Assembly: GCA_048013815.1 (NCBI GenBank)
Contig: CM106585.1
Coordinates: forward strand, 16,244,001 to 16,308,000
From: Setoptus koraiensis
Taxonomy: Eukaryota; Arthropoda
Length of the DNA stretch: 64,000 bases
Direction: 5' to 3'
Part shown: one piece after another, positions 9,930 through 20,621 of the stretch
How positions within the stretch are numbered: the first letter of the stretch is position 1
How the letters are laid out: each line of letters begins with the position of its first letter
Program-made: the position numbers and the translations under genes
The notes under the pieces: model-generated
What the model was told of the DNA's origin: nothing
Databases searched by the model: none
Seen by the model: only the letters and a program-made list of their open reading frames with translations

Positions 9930-11130
9930 CTAATAAATAGAGCAGTAGAGAATGGTATGAATAAAGACCGGCCTAATAAACAATTAGACAAAAAAAAAAC
10001 ATTTATATAACAACAAATTATTTAACATTTCTTAATAAACAAATTCAAATCAATTAAAATACTATTCATCTTTATATAAATCAATAAACTTATTCTATAA
10101 CACTCAATAATACATTCAGCCAAAAACCTATTCAATAATCTAACTATAATAACTAAAAACAACCAACCCAAAATATACCATATTATCCACCATACCATAA
10201 ACATACCAAATCTTCATTTTTTTCAACCATCTCAATACACCCCATACTCACACCCCAACCATCATAACAAAACCTCTCAAAACTTCAAAAAACAAATAAT
10301 AACCAAAATAAATAGATTATTGATATAGAGAAATAATTTCATCACCAACAACCCAATCCCCAAAAACTTACAACCCCTAATTCCCATTACATTACTCAAA
10401 ACCACATATACTAAACACCCTACCACAACCTAATATGTGGCTAAACCCCAAAATCTTACACTTCCAATACTACCTTAATTACCTAACAAAAATCCCAATA
10501 TCACCCCTAACCCAAACATAACGCTATTTCAGAGTCCACATCGTTAATAGTCACCCTCGAAAGCCAGGATGAGATCCCAGCCTCTACCATCAATCCCCCG
10601 CTTCCGGACCCGGCGGTGGTGGGGGCCCCCCCCCAGGCGTTGATTCGGGTACTCTCTCGACCGCATCACCCTACACGCCCCCAATTGTTGCTGTTGCAAT
10701 CGTAGATGGTTTGAGATGTCTCCTGACAATATGAATCGGTTATTTTTGCCGTTGTTGAGTGAACTAAAGAATAACATTCATCATGTACAAGATATAAGTT
10801 GAAGTACAAGATGAAGATATTACCTGTCCCAAGTGATAATTGTTTGACGGCAAACACATTGTTATTTCAAGTAAGCTCCACCCCGACATTTAACGAGAAT
10901 AAGATTCTTTTTGAATTGGATGTCATCACTTGGTAGATAAGTGTCATATAATAGTGGTTCTAATTTGAGAACAATCAATGAAAAACAGCTATACTTTTTT
11001 TTTATTGAATTCATTTATTCGCTCACAGAATCTAATACTAACTCGGGAGCTATATATTGTATATAAAAATAACTTCTTTCCAAATGGGTACCCATTACTC
11101 GACATCGGATTACAGTTATAGTTATTATAT
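9930..11130. other. Intergenic/intronic stretch with a G-depleted tract and a G/C homopolymer hairpin
   Basis: No convincing coding region. 9988-10522 is nearly devoid of G (see separate entry). A run of G then C (about 10618-10634) can fold back on itself. TTTATT at 11001-11006 and 11014-11019 (AATAAA on the minus strand) probably serves the isomerase gene that ends at 11131. Confidence 0.5.
9988..10522. other. Strand-asymmetric G-depleted tract
   Basis: By eye this 535-bp stretch contains eight G residues on the plus strand (about 1.5%), while C remains common. From 9988 to 10314 there is a single G (10119). The few others cluster at 10315-10330 and 10437-10440. Composition is normal on both sides. 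No gene, rRNA or tRNA was recognised in it. A hydrophobic minus-strand frame (10022-10204) follows from the T/G-rich composition. Possible explanations are a nuclear copy of a strongly skewed mitochondrial region, one-strand C-to-T hypermutation, or a simple-sequence-like intron. Confidence 0.8.
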
Positions 11131-12204
11131 TCACTTCTTTTTGTTCGCCGCTTTGGTATAGAATTTAACTAGAGCGGCTTGAACTTCATCACCCATCCAG
11201 GTGCCTAGGAGAGTGTTGCATTCAATTTCATTAACTTCCAATAGCTTCTGCCGATCATTGTTGTCCTTAATCATAGCTTTACACTTCTTCAAAGATTCGG
11301 GATAACAACCCTTCACTATGCCATCTTCTCCGTACAAGAGCTCATTCAGAGTGGACTCGAATTTGTCATTTGGAACAACATCGGATACCAGACCACTCGA
11401 TTTGGCCTTATCGGCCGTGAATGTCTTGTTCATGAGTAGTAGCTCACTCGCTCTACTTGTACCCATGATTTTGGGGAATGTCACTGTGGAGCAGGCCTCT
11501 GGCGATTGTCCAAGTGAGGTGAATGGTGTATAAAATGTTGCACTTTCACTACACATCACATAATCCAATAGAGGTAGCAACGTACAGGTGAATCCGACCG
11601 CTGGTCCATTCACTGCACCTATCGCAAATTTTTCCAAGTTGATTAGAGTGTCAATGAAACGTTTGAAAACTTTCACTCCCTCTTTGGCTCCTTCTGCGAA
11701 CCCTCCAGGATTGGCCTGCATTTTTAGAAAGTTAGTTAAATCGTTGCCGCTGCTAAAATATTTACCCACACCAGTTATAACAACCACCTTAATTTCTGGA
11801 TCACTATTGGCCTTCGTCAAGTGATCTATCATAGCTTGATACATGTCCAATGTGACGGCATTGAACTTGTTGGGTCGGTTAAACTTGAGCCACAAAACTT
11901 GATCTTTTTTCTCTACTAATAGGGGCTCTTCGCCAGAAGAGGTCGAAAAGCTACAGGTAGTAGCAGGGTCTTTAACGGACACATTTGTTCTAGTAATTTG
12001 TCCAGCTAAAGATGAATAACCGCTTGTCCTCACAACGGTTGAAATCTTGGGGTTCGTTCTCATGGGTAATGGAAATAGATACCGGTGGTCATGATAGCCT
12101 GAACTTATAAGTCGAATTTGGCCAGCATTAAAGGGAGTTATTGGATCGCAATGAATCAAGTTGTCGAGTCCTGATCGACACAGCGACAGCAATGATTTTC
12201 TCAT
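11131..12204 (-). CDS. Eci2: Enoyl-CoA delta isomerase (ECI2-like), probably mitochondrial
   Basis: A single exon of 357 codons. Residues about 93-345 form a crotonase-fold domain. SSGNDL (151-156) and NGPAVGFT (199-206) are the oxyanion-hole segments, and LGQSPEACSTVTFPKIMG (231 onward) holds the catalytic glutamate (Glu236) typical of the ECI2 branch. The enzyme moves 3-enoyl-CoA double bonds to the 2-trans position, allowing unsaturated fatty acids to enter beta-oxidation. The N-terminal 90 residues are rich in Arg and Ser with few acids, consistent with a mitochondrial presequence. The acyl-CoA-binding domain of vertebrate ECI2 is absent. The C-terminus is KKK rather than a PTS1 tripeptide, favouring mitochondria over peroxisomes. 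It lies downstream of the FOXO-TAD gene at 12898, in the same arrangement as the decayed copy at 8348. Confidence 0.88.
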   Translation of the reverse strand: MRKSLLSLCRSGLDNLIHCDPITPFNAGQIRLISSGYHDHRYLFPLPMRTNPKISTVVRTSGYSSLAGQITRTNVSVKDPATTCSFSTSSGEEPLLVEKKDQVLWLKFNRPNKFNAVTLDMYQAMIDHLTKANSDPEIKVVVITGVGKYFSSGNDLTNFLKMQANPGGFAEGAKEGVKVFKRFIDTLINLEKFAIGAVNGPAVGFTCTLLPLLDYVMCSESATFYTPFTSLGQSPEACSTVTFPKIMGTSRASELLLMNKTFTADKAKSSGLVSDVVPNDKFESTLNELLYGEDGIVKGCYPESLKKCKAMIKDNNDRQKLLEVNEIECNTLLGTWMGDEVQAALVKFYTKAANKKK

Positions 12205-12897
12205 CTTTACTTGCGTGGGATATTTTGTATTTTAGTGGTGATTATTGGAAACTGATAATCAATAAAGTTGGGATGAAGTTAAAACTAATGTCCGTCTCAA
12301 AGCATCATACACAAAGCAAGCCAGATCTATAATTAATGGAATGCGTGATGTTGTTCTGGATCAGCTGATAGATGGTGAGAGATAATTTTTGTCAAGCCAA
12401 GCTTGTCCGTTTGTTGCGTCTGGTTTACGCCACTTTAAATGGCAGGTATTGACGTAACAGCTTCTCATAATCGATACCAAAAGACGATAATGGATACGAA
12501 GTCCATTTGGATAACGTGCTCAGATATTGTCTCCCCACGACAGACACACACGCTGACAGTCAGCGGCTGACTGATTGTATTCCCAATACTTTTTCCATTA
12601 TGACATCGATTCGTATTACCTGTTTCGATCAGGTTCTCATAAAAGAGTTATTTGGCGACTTAGAGGGAAATTACCCAACTGAGTTGGCCAACCGAGAAAA
12701 ATTTGTAAGAAAGGATAATTTAACAATACGGAATGTTCGATGGTATGGCAAAGAATATCATATTATGTGAATGCCTGGATCTCCAGTTTCGTTCTAGTTT
12801 CTTTTAATCGTTCAATGATAGCATCTTACATATCAGTAAATTATATACATAAACATACTGCTTGTGGCATCTACGGCCTATGCGGCACTACATTTAT
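12205..12897. other. Intergenic region
   Basis: A plus-strand frame (12507-12770, 87 codons, ending NVRWYGKEYHIM) overlaps nothing known and has no recognised homologue. Codon use is not persuasive and it is not called as a gene. The region otherwise separates the FOXO-TAD gene from the isomerase. Confidence 0.4.
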
Positions 12898-14046
12898 TTA
12901 CATATGTACATTAACGTGTCCATTTGAGCTATCCAACTGATGAAATAGTTCATTATTGAAGTTAAGGCTTTCCTCATACGCGAGTTCGTGCCTGATAATG
13001 GAGTCCACGTCACATTCGAGTCCTCCATCTAATGAATTTAGATCTAAATCGGGCAGTATAGAGATAACAAAAGCTTGCTGTTGATGCGGACCTGAAGTAT
13101 TATTGCTCATATTGTAATGATTATTATTCATTGTATTATGAGTTGGGGGGTGCATTCGTTGCGTCGTATGTACTTGCGTTACCATAGACGTGGTGGTAGG
13201 TATTGAAGTTTGTTGTATATGGGGCCTTGTTTGATAGTGAATATTGTTATTAGTAGTAATGTTTCTATTATTGATATTTATATTTCCATTGTTGATAACA
13301 TTAACATTGCCATTGGTAGTGATGGCGTTATTGTGATGCATAATCATTTGTTGAGTTTGGTGACCTTGACTTGACAGGTGGCTATGAATTTGTTGCGGGT
13401 GTTGCTGTTGTGGAACTTGCCTATGCATCATTTGTTGATGATTTTGTTGGGACTGATTTTGGTGCGTTTGTTGTTGTTGTTGGTGGATTAGTTGGATTTG
13501 CATTTGGCTAGTAGAGTTCTGTTGTAACAGATTGTTAGATTGCATAGCATTTTGTTGTTGTTGTTGTTGTTGTTGCATAGCATTTTGTTGTTGCTGTTGT
13601 TGCATAGAATTTGGTTGTTGCATATTGTTATTTGGTTGAATAGTAGTTGGTTGCATAGCATTTATAGTTGTCATAGAGTTCTTTGGCAGTGATGGATTTG
13701 GTGGTGGTTGTTTTGGCGGTGTGGGTTGATGATTATTAATAGAGTTATTAGTGTTGACGTTGCCAGTTTGCGTCAGGGCGGTCGAAGAGGCTGATGATTG
13801 CAGTGAGGCCTGTTGTTGCCTTTTGGTTGCCCGGGGTTTTTGGCTTTTGGTTGTTTTAGTTCCATTGAGGGGATTATTCTTAAGATATCTAGCTGTTTCT
13901 TGGTGCACGCTGGCGTCTAAACTTGGCTGAGTTCTCCCATAAATGGCCGCCTTTTCCGCATGCTGGTTGCGCAATTTCTGAAACCTTTCATCAAGGTGAA
14001 TTCTTTCTTTGACATCATTGTGAGGCTCTGTGGGCATACTAGTCAT
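12898..14046 (-). CDS. FOXO-type transactivation-domain protein without a forkhead (copy B)
   Basis: A single exon of 382 codons. The C-terminus (residues about 345-372) reads DLNSLDGGLECDVDSIIRHEL then LNFN, a close match to the transactivation motif that ends FOXO factors (ECDMESIIRSEL....LDFNFD). Residues about 55-75 (KSQKPRATKRQQQASLQS) resemble the FOXO nuclear-signal segment KSRGRAAKKKASLQS. Between them lies a 230-residue Gln/Asn-rich region with Gln runs. The N-terminus (RFQKLRNQHAEKAAIYGRTQ) is shared with copy A but unlike any forkhead; the winged-helix domain is absent. By inference the protein could bind FOXO coactivators or partners without binding DNA. It may be a FOXO-derived gene or a separate coactivator that shares the motif. 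Confidence 0.68.
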   Translation of the reverse strand: MTSMPTEPHNDVKERIHLDERFQKLRNQHAEKAAIYGRTQPSLDASVHQETARYLKNNPLNGTKTTKSQKPRATKRQQQASLQSSASSTALTQTGNVNTNNSINNHQPTPPKQPPPNPSLPKNSMTTINAMQPTTIQPNNNMQQPNSMQQQQQQNAMQQQQQQQQNAMQSNNLLQQNSTSQMQIQLIHQQQQQTHQNQSQQNHQQMMHRQVPQQQHPQQIHSHLSSQGHQTQQMIMHHNNAITTNGNVNVINNGNININNRNITTNNNIHYQTRPHIQQTSIPTTTSMVTQVHTTQRMHPPTHNTMNNNHYNMSNNTSGPHQQQAFVISILPDLDLNSLDGGLECDVDSIIRHELAYEESLNFNNELFHQLDSSNGHVNVHM

Positions 14047-14181
14047 TGTGGGTGACTAACAAGATGGCCGATAGCCAGCAGAATTTATCTCGCTGTAATA
14101 TCTATTGTTTGTATAATAGGATTGTTGCTGGCTGCGTCCGTCCGTCTGTTCGTTGGTTCGTTGGTTGGTTCGTTTGTCCGC

Positions 14182-14218
<37 letters not shown>

Positions 14219-14743
14219 GTGCCGTACGTAATGATTGTTGTTGGTTTAGTGTATAGAAGTAGATGATGATAATAGTGATAAAGAAAATAAATAAATGTCT
14301 ATACGGTAGTGATGGCAATACTAATAATAAATCTTTGTGTGGCGTTGGGCTAGTGTCCCAATCAGAATTACCAATAGATGTGCGGTCTAGTAGAGTGCGT
14401 GTGTGTGTGTGTAGCACCGATTGGATGATATGTGTAGTATCTATTATCCATAATCATCACCTACTCTATCATGATAATCTTTTGCAAGCCATCCCTGCTG
14501 GTAGCTGTAGAGTCACTCTACTGAGTACAATCTACTCACAGTCAGTAGAGTGTAAAGCAGCAGCAGCAAATCACACACTTCTTCTCTGCGATAGCTCACA
14601 CACACGGACACACTCACAGACAAACAAACTCAGCTCGATAGCGACACAGAGAGACAAACGCACACACTTACTGTACAAGTCAGAGCATGCAATCTATTGA
14701 CGTTTGTGTTCAGTGTCAGTGCGAACACGAAAGAGCAAGGGAG

Positions 14744-14776
<33 letters not shown>

Positions 14777-15536
14777 GATAGAGAGAAAAAGTAAGCATAA
14801 AATAATGCATAACTGTTAGACTTTTATTTAGCGCACAACTAGTTTTATTGACGATACACAAGTCAAGTAATTGTATATGGATTGTGCATTGGTATATACA
14901 ATATAGCCGCACAGTAATGACAGAATTGGCACACAAATACACAAATCGGCACAGCGTGTTCACACAATAACAAACCATCTTCAGGCGCATGCGTGAATAC
15001 AGGGAAGTAAATATATTTTCAAGACATACAGGATTCATTCGTTGCTGCCAATACACCCGCAGGCACGGATAACAAGTACGGATTATTCACACACAATACT
15101 CATGAATAGCGTATATTCTTCGAAATCATCTGATTTCGTCTGTGAATATGCTGTGTGTGAATACTATTCACTGAATAGTCGCTTACTAAGAAAAAAGCGC
15201 CCTGACCATTCGCCGTCAGTGTTGGGTCACAATCATACATGTCAGAACAATCAATTCCATAAACAGCTATTCTGCAATATTTAATGGCCCATTAGATAGC
15301 TGAAGATTACAGTTGAGAACAACTCCTTTGCATATTCATTCTTGATCGAGGCCAACAATTAACGTCCAACTGTATCCCTACCGAGACAATAGGTTAGTTC
15401 GGCTCATTCATAGAGATTTATTATTACTAGTACTGCATTGGCACAGGTTATCGAAAATTTCTTTGCAATCTTTCCGAACTTATGAGGACACTAGGGATTA
15501 GATAGTGCCGTCTAGGATGAAACCAACCGCTCGAAA
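14047..15536. other. Intergenic region with dinucleotide repeats
   Basis: A (TG)n run at 14183-14213 and an (AC)n run at about 14750-14776. Short frames on both strands derive from these runs or look random. TTTATT near 15417 (AATAAA on the minus strand) is a plausible poly(A) signal for the synergin gene ending at 15537. Confidence 0.5.
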
Positions 15537-17180
15537 TCAGTCTAATTGTACCGGACAATCAGATTCTGAAGAATGGATGCGTTGAGGTTGAATAGGTGAC
15601 TTGATTTTGTGTTCAACGACAGGCAAAGTTGACTCGACTTGGTTGAGCCAAAAATTACCACAAGATGAATGATAGTAATTATTTCCATCTATCGTGAGTA
15701 GATTATCTTCATTGGCATCATACTTGGCTGTCAGTTCCGACGTATCAACATCTAAACTGTCCGTGGTGACAGTATAGTAATTCGCAGAGCTTGACGCGGT
15801 TACACATATTGTGCAGACTTTCTCCTGAGAAACTTCCGAAGAATCATGGTTTTGTTTCGAGTCGCTACCCTCTTTGTTCTTCGACGATATTTCACTATGT
15901 AACCCGTCCATGATCGCCTCGATAAATTCGCCCTGGCCGGCTTCGTCGAAAAGATTTACTAATACGGCCCAACTTTCATTGATTGATGTCATGAGATCAT
16001 CTATAAGATGCACAAAGTTATCATTAATACGAAAATTCGAGTCCTGCTTAGTCTCTGACACCTTGATCCATATCCTTTGCGCTATGGGGTAGCATCGAGC
16101 CAGATTTTGAATAAATTTGGCACCATCGTGAGTCCTCAATGACTCTATGGAATTGTTACGTCCGTGCTGCACATTAAGTACATCAAATGTACGCTTAAAA
16201 ACAGTTTTGAGGGCGTCCATTTGTCTAGACCAGATACTTGCTATCATAGAAAACTCTTCATCGAGTTGCATCTCTTTACAATCCAAATCGAGTATACTTG
16301 TAGTTGTCTCATTACTACTATTGCAATGTTTCGATGATAATACTGATGGTGAAACCAATTGTCGATTGTCATTGTTGGTCGAAAGTGCGTCACGAGGATT
16401 GGACAATGCTAAAATTGATTTATTATTTAAAATGTTGCTTGTCTTGGTGAAATTATTATCAATACTGGGTACTTCTATGTGAATAAATGCATTGGTTGTT
16501 GCAATTTTGATTGGCCTATTGTTATAATTGGCAATTGATTTGTTGTTGCTATGTAGATTCTGTTTTTGCGTGTTAAGCTCAGCCGGTGACCGACTACTGT
16601 CATTTGAACTGTCATCGAGAAATTGAATGAGAGGCTCCTTGGTAGAGCCAAGCCCGTTTGAGTCTTCGATTTGAGGATATAGATTGGGCAACGGTGGCAC
16701 CCGTTCAGATTTGATAGCATTGAAGGGGTCTTTGATGTTTTTGCGTTGAAATAAGGCTATCAAGGCCAGCGCAAAACAGAGTTCCCTGTTGATTAGTTTG
16801 CCTGGAAATGTTTGATTAACGTGGGCCCAGATTGCGGCTAATATTTCGTGCGATAAACGACTAGTTAACAATAGTTGATAGACCCTCTCTGTGTCGGTGA
16901 GTCTATTGGGAAATTCCACCTGCGTTTGACCAGGGTAGTCATATTGAGCAATTTGAACTTGGCCTAGAACTCCATGATAAATGGCAGGCAATTGTTTAAT
17001 GGCTGCGTTGTTTCTGAGCCATGAAGGAAGATTTTTGGCCGCCTTCTCTAATTGACTCGACGAAATCTTGGGCAGCTCGATAGTGTGATTGGACAAATTC
17101 GATATTGGAACATGTTTCTTGGATGATGTAAATGCCTGCATTTCCAGTTTAGTTGATCCTTTCAATGGTGTTATGGCATC
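15537..17180 (-). CDS. SYNRG: Gamma-synergin homologue, terminal exon (EH domain)
   Basis: The exon starts after an acceptor (cattt gtag, first coding base 17180) and runs 547 codons to the stop. The first residues are DAITPLKGSTK, so there is no in-frame ATG here and upstream exons must exist; they were not found. Residues about 45-170 match the EH-domain region of gamma-synergin: PSWL then LPAIY, then ERVYQLLLTSRLSHEILAAI, PGKLINRELC and a proline-rich exit PPLPNL. The C-terminus (NNYYHSSCGNFWLNQVE) matches the conserved synergin tail (YHASCANFWINCVEP). The middle is Ser/Asn-rich. Gamma-synergin binds the ear of AP-1 gamma-adaptin at the trans-Golgi network and recruits NPF-motif partners through the EH domain. 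Two distant conserved blocks in the right order make the call strong. Confidence 0.85.
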   Translation of the reverse strand, partial: DAITPLKGSTKLEMQAFTSSKKHVPISNLSNHTIELPKISSSQLEKAAKNLPSWLRNNAAIKQLPAIYHGVLGQVQIAQYDYPGQTQVEFPNRLTDTERVYQLLLTSRLSHEILAAIWAHVNQTFPGKLINRELCFALALIALFQRKNIKDPFNAIKSERVPPLPNLYPQIEDSNGLGSTKEPLIQFLDDSSNDSSRSPAELNTQKQNLHSNNKSIANYNNRPIKIATTNAFIHIEVPSIDNNFTKTSNILNNKSILALSNPRDALSTNNDNRQLVSPSVLSSKHCNSSNETTTSILDLDCKEMQLDEEFSMIASIWSRQMDALKTVFKRTFDVLNVQHGRNNSIESLRTHDGAKFIQNLARCYPIAQRIWIKVSETKQDSNFRINDNFVHLIDDLMTSINESWAVLVNLFDEAGQGEFIEAIMDGLHSEISSKNKEGSDSKQNHDSSEVSQEKVCTICVTASSSANYYTVTTDSLDVDTSELTAKYDANEDNLLTIDGNNYYHSSCGNFWLNQVESTLPVVEHKIKSPIQPQRIHSSESDCPVQLD

Positions 17181-20100
17181 CTACAAATGAATAAATTATA
17201 AACGAAAAAAAAAATACATACATATATATATATAAATGTATATTGTCTATGGCATCCGTGGCATCTATGGCATTTATCGTGGCGGCTCGGCCGTGGTCTG
17301 CCTAGGTCATGCGTTTATTTGGCGTGCCAAGAAAATAAAATAGAGCTTATCGTTGAGCGATCACGATGAAGCTGTTGTTGATTAAACTGATGATTGCTAC
17401 TGTCGCCGTCGTGATGGTTCTGTGATGTAATAAATAGGTAACAATAAATAAAAATATTAATGCTAACAGAATGAATGAGGGTCGGTGTGCGTCAAGTTTT
17501 CAGTTGGTAGTAGGGTTTTCTAATGGCTCACTGTTTACACCGATTTGTCTTTGCAAGTGTGTCCTCGCGTACTCCTAATCCTAATGGTGGCCCATTCAAT
17601 AGTTTTATCGTGTATGGTGTGGGGCTAGAATGATTCGCGAACGCGGCACACAGCGAGCCGCGTGGAATGATGGAATGTATTATGGGAAAGAATAAAATGA
17701 AAACAAATCATATGTGCAATATGCTACCATAAATAGATGGTAATACAATAACGATGATAAAAACATTAATAATAATAGCAGTTGCTGTGACGAACGTTCG
17801 ACGATTGTAACCCGTACGGAGAATCTCACCCACTCAGAAAGGTTGTGAGTGTCAAACGAGCCTGATTAGAAAACACACACAGTGGTTGCTAATTAAGACT
17901 GTACACACAATCAATTGGAGTAGGTGACAAGCTGGGTTTATCTCTCTGTAAAACTACTACTACGACATATTGATTTCCACTTCGAAAGGACGTGCCACTC
18001 AAATGAGCCCTTCTCGTCCGAAACTCTCACTTCTTCTGCGGCAGCAGCAGCAGCAGCAACATCAGCACTAGCAGCGGTTTTATCCCACCCATCATATGCA
18101 CCACTACACTGTGTACTATACTAGTATAGGTAGAGGGGTGTGCACCCAAACGATGCACTTCTCCGCCGGAAGTGACTTGCTCGGGGGGGGGGGCACGCCC
18201 ATTTTTTATTCAACAACTGGTTTTTCGTTTGTTCAGTTTTTAATCGTGGTGCCACGAATTGAGACAGCTCGTGTGATTTTACATAACAATAATGTTATGA
18301 CATAACAGTACGTAGTACAGAGAGAAAAGGATAAAAGCAAGAGTCGGTGACCACCACCGACCGCTCGGGCGCCGCATACCCGAACCCAAAGTTGTCTGAC
18401 TTGAGTAAGTTTCGAGAGCTTCGAATGCCTCGAAAGGCCCAAATTATACAATATTCTATGCCAAGTTTTCTTGCCCACTCTGGGCCATATCATGATTCAT
18501 CTCTTGTTTGCTGTGTGCCGCGCCCGCCTACACACCCACGCGGTTTTCGTTTGCACCATTCTCGCACGGCGAGATGTTAGCGTTACTTTGCAGCCGCCAA
18601 TCGCATCACCGAGTCGATACTGGCGCCATCAACACTGCTTGCTATTATTATGTAATTCTTGTAACAATATTTGCACAGCATCCCAACAAAATTTCACTCT
18701 TGCTCGCGCGAGACAATCTCACAATATTGGCGCCTATGTCGGTTATCACATGCATGCTTGATATATCATCAGTGCCAATCAGTTTTCAAATTATTTTGTG
18801 AGTTAACCCCGGCCCATGCACCCTGTGCGAGACTATTTCTTTTTCATCATTCGAATGAGTTTAGCTGTCATACTTGCCAATGTGTACGCAACAACAAACG
18901 GCAGAGACTAAATCTACATTCATCTACATGATGGGCCACAGGATTATTCAGATAGTGCACAAGATTTGCATTTATCCATTCGTACTTGATAGATTGACAA
19001 GTTCGTTAGTATCGCTCTTGCGATAGCATTGTGACTAGCATAGAGACGCTTATAGGGATAGCCATACTATATACTGTATATAAGACACTTGGAGATAGTT
19101 GTTGCTGCAAGGTACCCGGCGTTCGAGCCATTGTCTCTGGCAAATTGATGCAACTGCAGTCAAGTGCGCCGTATAATCAACCGTGACATTTTATATTGCA
19201 ACAGGAGGTTGTCCATCAGCCTATTGCTCGGGTTTAGAATATTAGCATACGCAGAACGATTACGCAGTTATTTAGGTTTTGATAGGGACAAAAAAAGAAT
19301 ATTATTAAAAATATAATATAATGCTACCTATTTATTGATTGACATGAGTCACAGCTTAATTATGCCTGGTATCCATTTATCGCCATTAGCGGTTGTTGTT
19401 TTATAGCTCTACAACTAAACATAGTTAGTTTACGAAGAAAGCAATTGGTTAGGTGCGAATTTGAGCACATGCTAATACTGAAAATTACAAAAAGGTGTCC
19501 AAATGTATCACAACAACACATCAAAACAAGAGAAGTGGCCGGAACAATTAAAACTTGTTAACCTTGCCACTGCTTTAGCGGTATGACGGATTTAAACTTC
19601 CTAGTTTTCCTAAGCTAACCTCAGTGTTCCTTACGAGTGTACATGATTCAGCAAGCTAAAAATGAGCTGCGAAGTGTGTACTTATAATTCTATAACAAAC
19701 AAAAATTAGATTGTTCACCGTAGAAATTTAGTGACACATATCCTGTGGTAATTCTTAAATAGAATTTCCACTTGGCTAAGTTGTTGCTAGTAACAGTGCC
19801 ACTTCATAAAACTACAAATAATTTCCGAGTAAATAGTAATTGTTATAGATTTTTGGGTATTTTACACACACATTTTTGAAAGCGTTAGAAGATGCATATT
19901 CTTGCCTGGATCATTGTCACTTATCCGCTTGTAAGTGTTGTTATTTCCAGAAACAAACACTATCTGTTGTTGTTGCATATTTTTCCACTTGAAAGGCGAC
20001 TTGTGAGAGATATGACCACTATTCTGTGGGCGGTGATCTATGGATAGTAACAATGAATGTTATAGTATATATTTACATACGTATCCTAGTTTCGCAGAGA

Positions 20101-20621
20101 GAAATTATCCTACTCACACGACAAGCTGGCACAAAAAATATGCAATTGCGCTGGTAGTGCCAAATCAACTATTATTACTGCTAGTCCGTGACAATATGGT
20201 ATAACAATAGCAAGATAAAATATCTTTGATTGCTGCTCAACACTCCGAATGGAAAAAGTGATTTCAGTTTTTGATTTGAGACGATACGTTTCGACATGTT
20301 ATGTAATGAGCCAGAGATAGGTTCAACTTGAATGTAACCGCATACTAAAATCAATCCCAATTAACCGGCACTATCTTCGTGAGATCACGAGCTGTGTCCC
20401 ACATGAGCATCTTGCTATTCGCAGTGACACCAATGAACTAATGCGAAATCAATAAGAGTGTATCAAGAACCAATGATCAACTAAACGAAGCTCTGAAAAA
20501 TAATTAATCCTGCTTTGATGCAATCAGTTCAAACATTAGAACTCCCAAACAATAGTGGGGGATAAAGCGAAGCACCAGCAACAATTGAGACCACTTTAGT
20601 TAGTTTGAGGCGCCAACTAAA
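17181..20621. other. Long gap without a called gene; probably holds synergin 5' exons and introns
   Basis: The synergin gene must continue upstream on the minus strand, but no exon here could be matched with confidence. Candidate minus-strand donors (GTGAGT near 20114, GTATGT near 20081) are present without clear coding sequence. Other content: an A-run and (TA)n near 17205-17235, a Gln/Ala-type CAG run near 18038-18062 and an 11-base G run at 18183-18193. A minus-strand frame at 19862-20053 (63 codons) is not supported by any motif. Confidence 0.4.

Noticed and set aside
10022-10204. Hydrophobic 60-codon minus frame that looks like a mitochondrial membrane protein
   Set aside because: T/G-rich, C-free sequence always translates to Phe, Leu, Ile, Val, Trp and Tyr. 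No conserved mitochondrial motif could be placed, so a mitochondrial origin remains only a hypothesis.
10666-10859. First exon for the Gly/His-rich gene
   Set aside because: A donor-like GTAATA exists near 10817, but the ATG frame does not match the phase of the 9929 exon and no signal peptide is encoded.
12507-12770. 87-codon plus frame between the isomerase and the FOXO-TAD gene
   Set aside because: No recognisable motif and no poly(A) or promoter support; a small gene is possible but unsupported.
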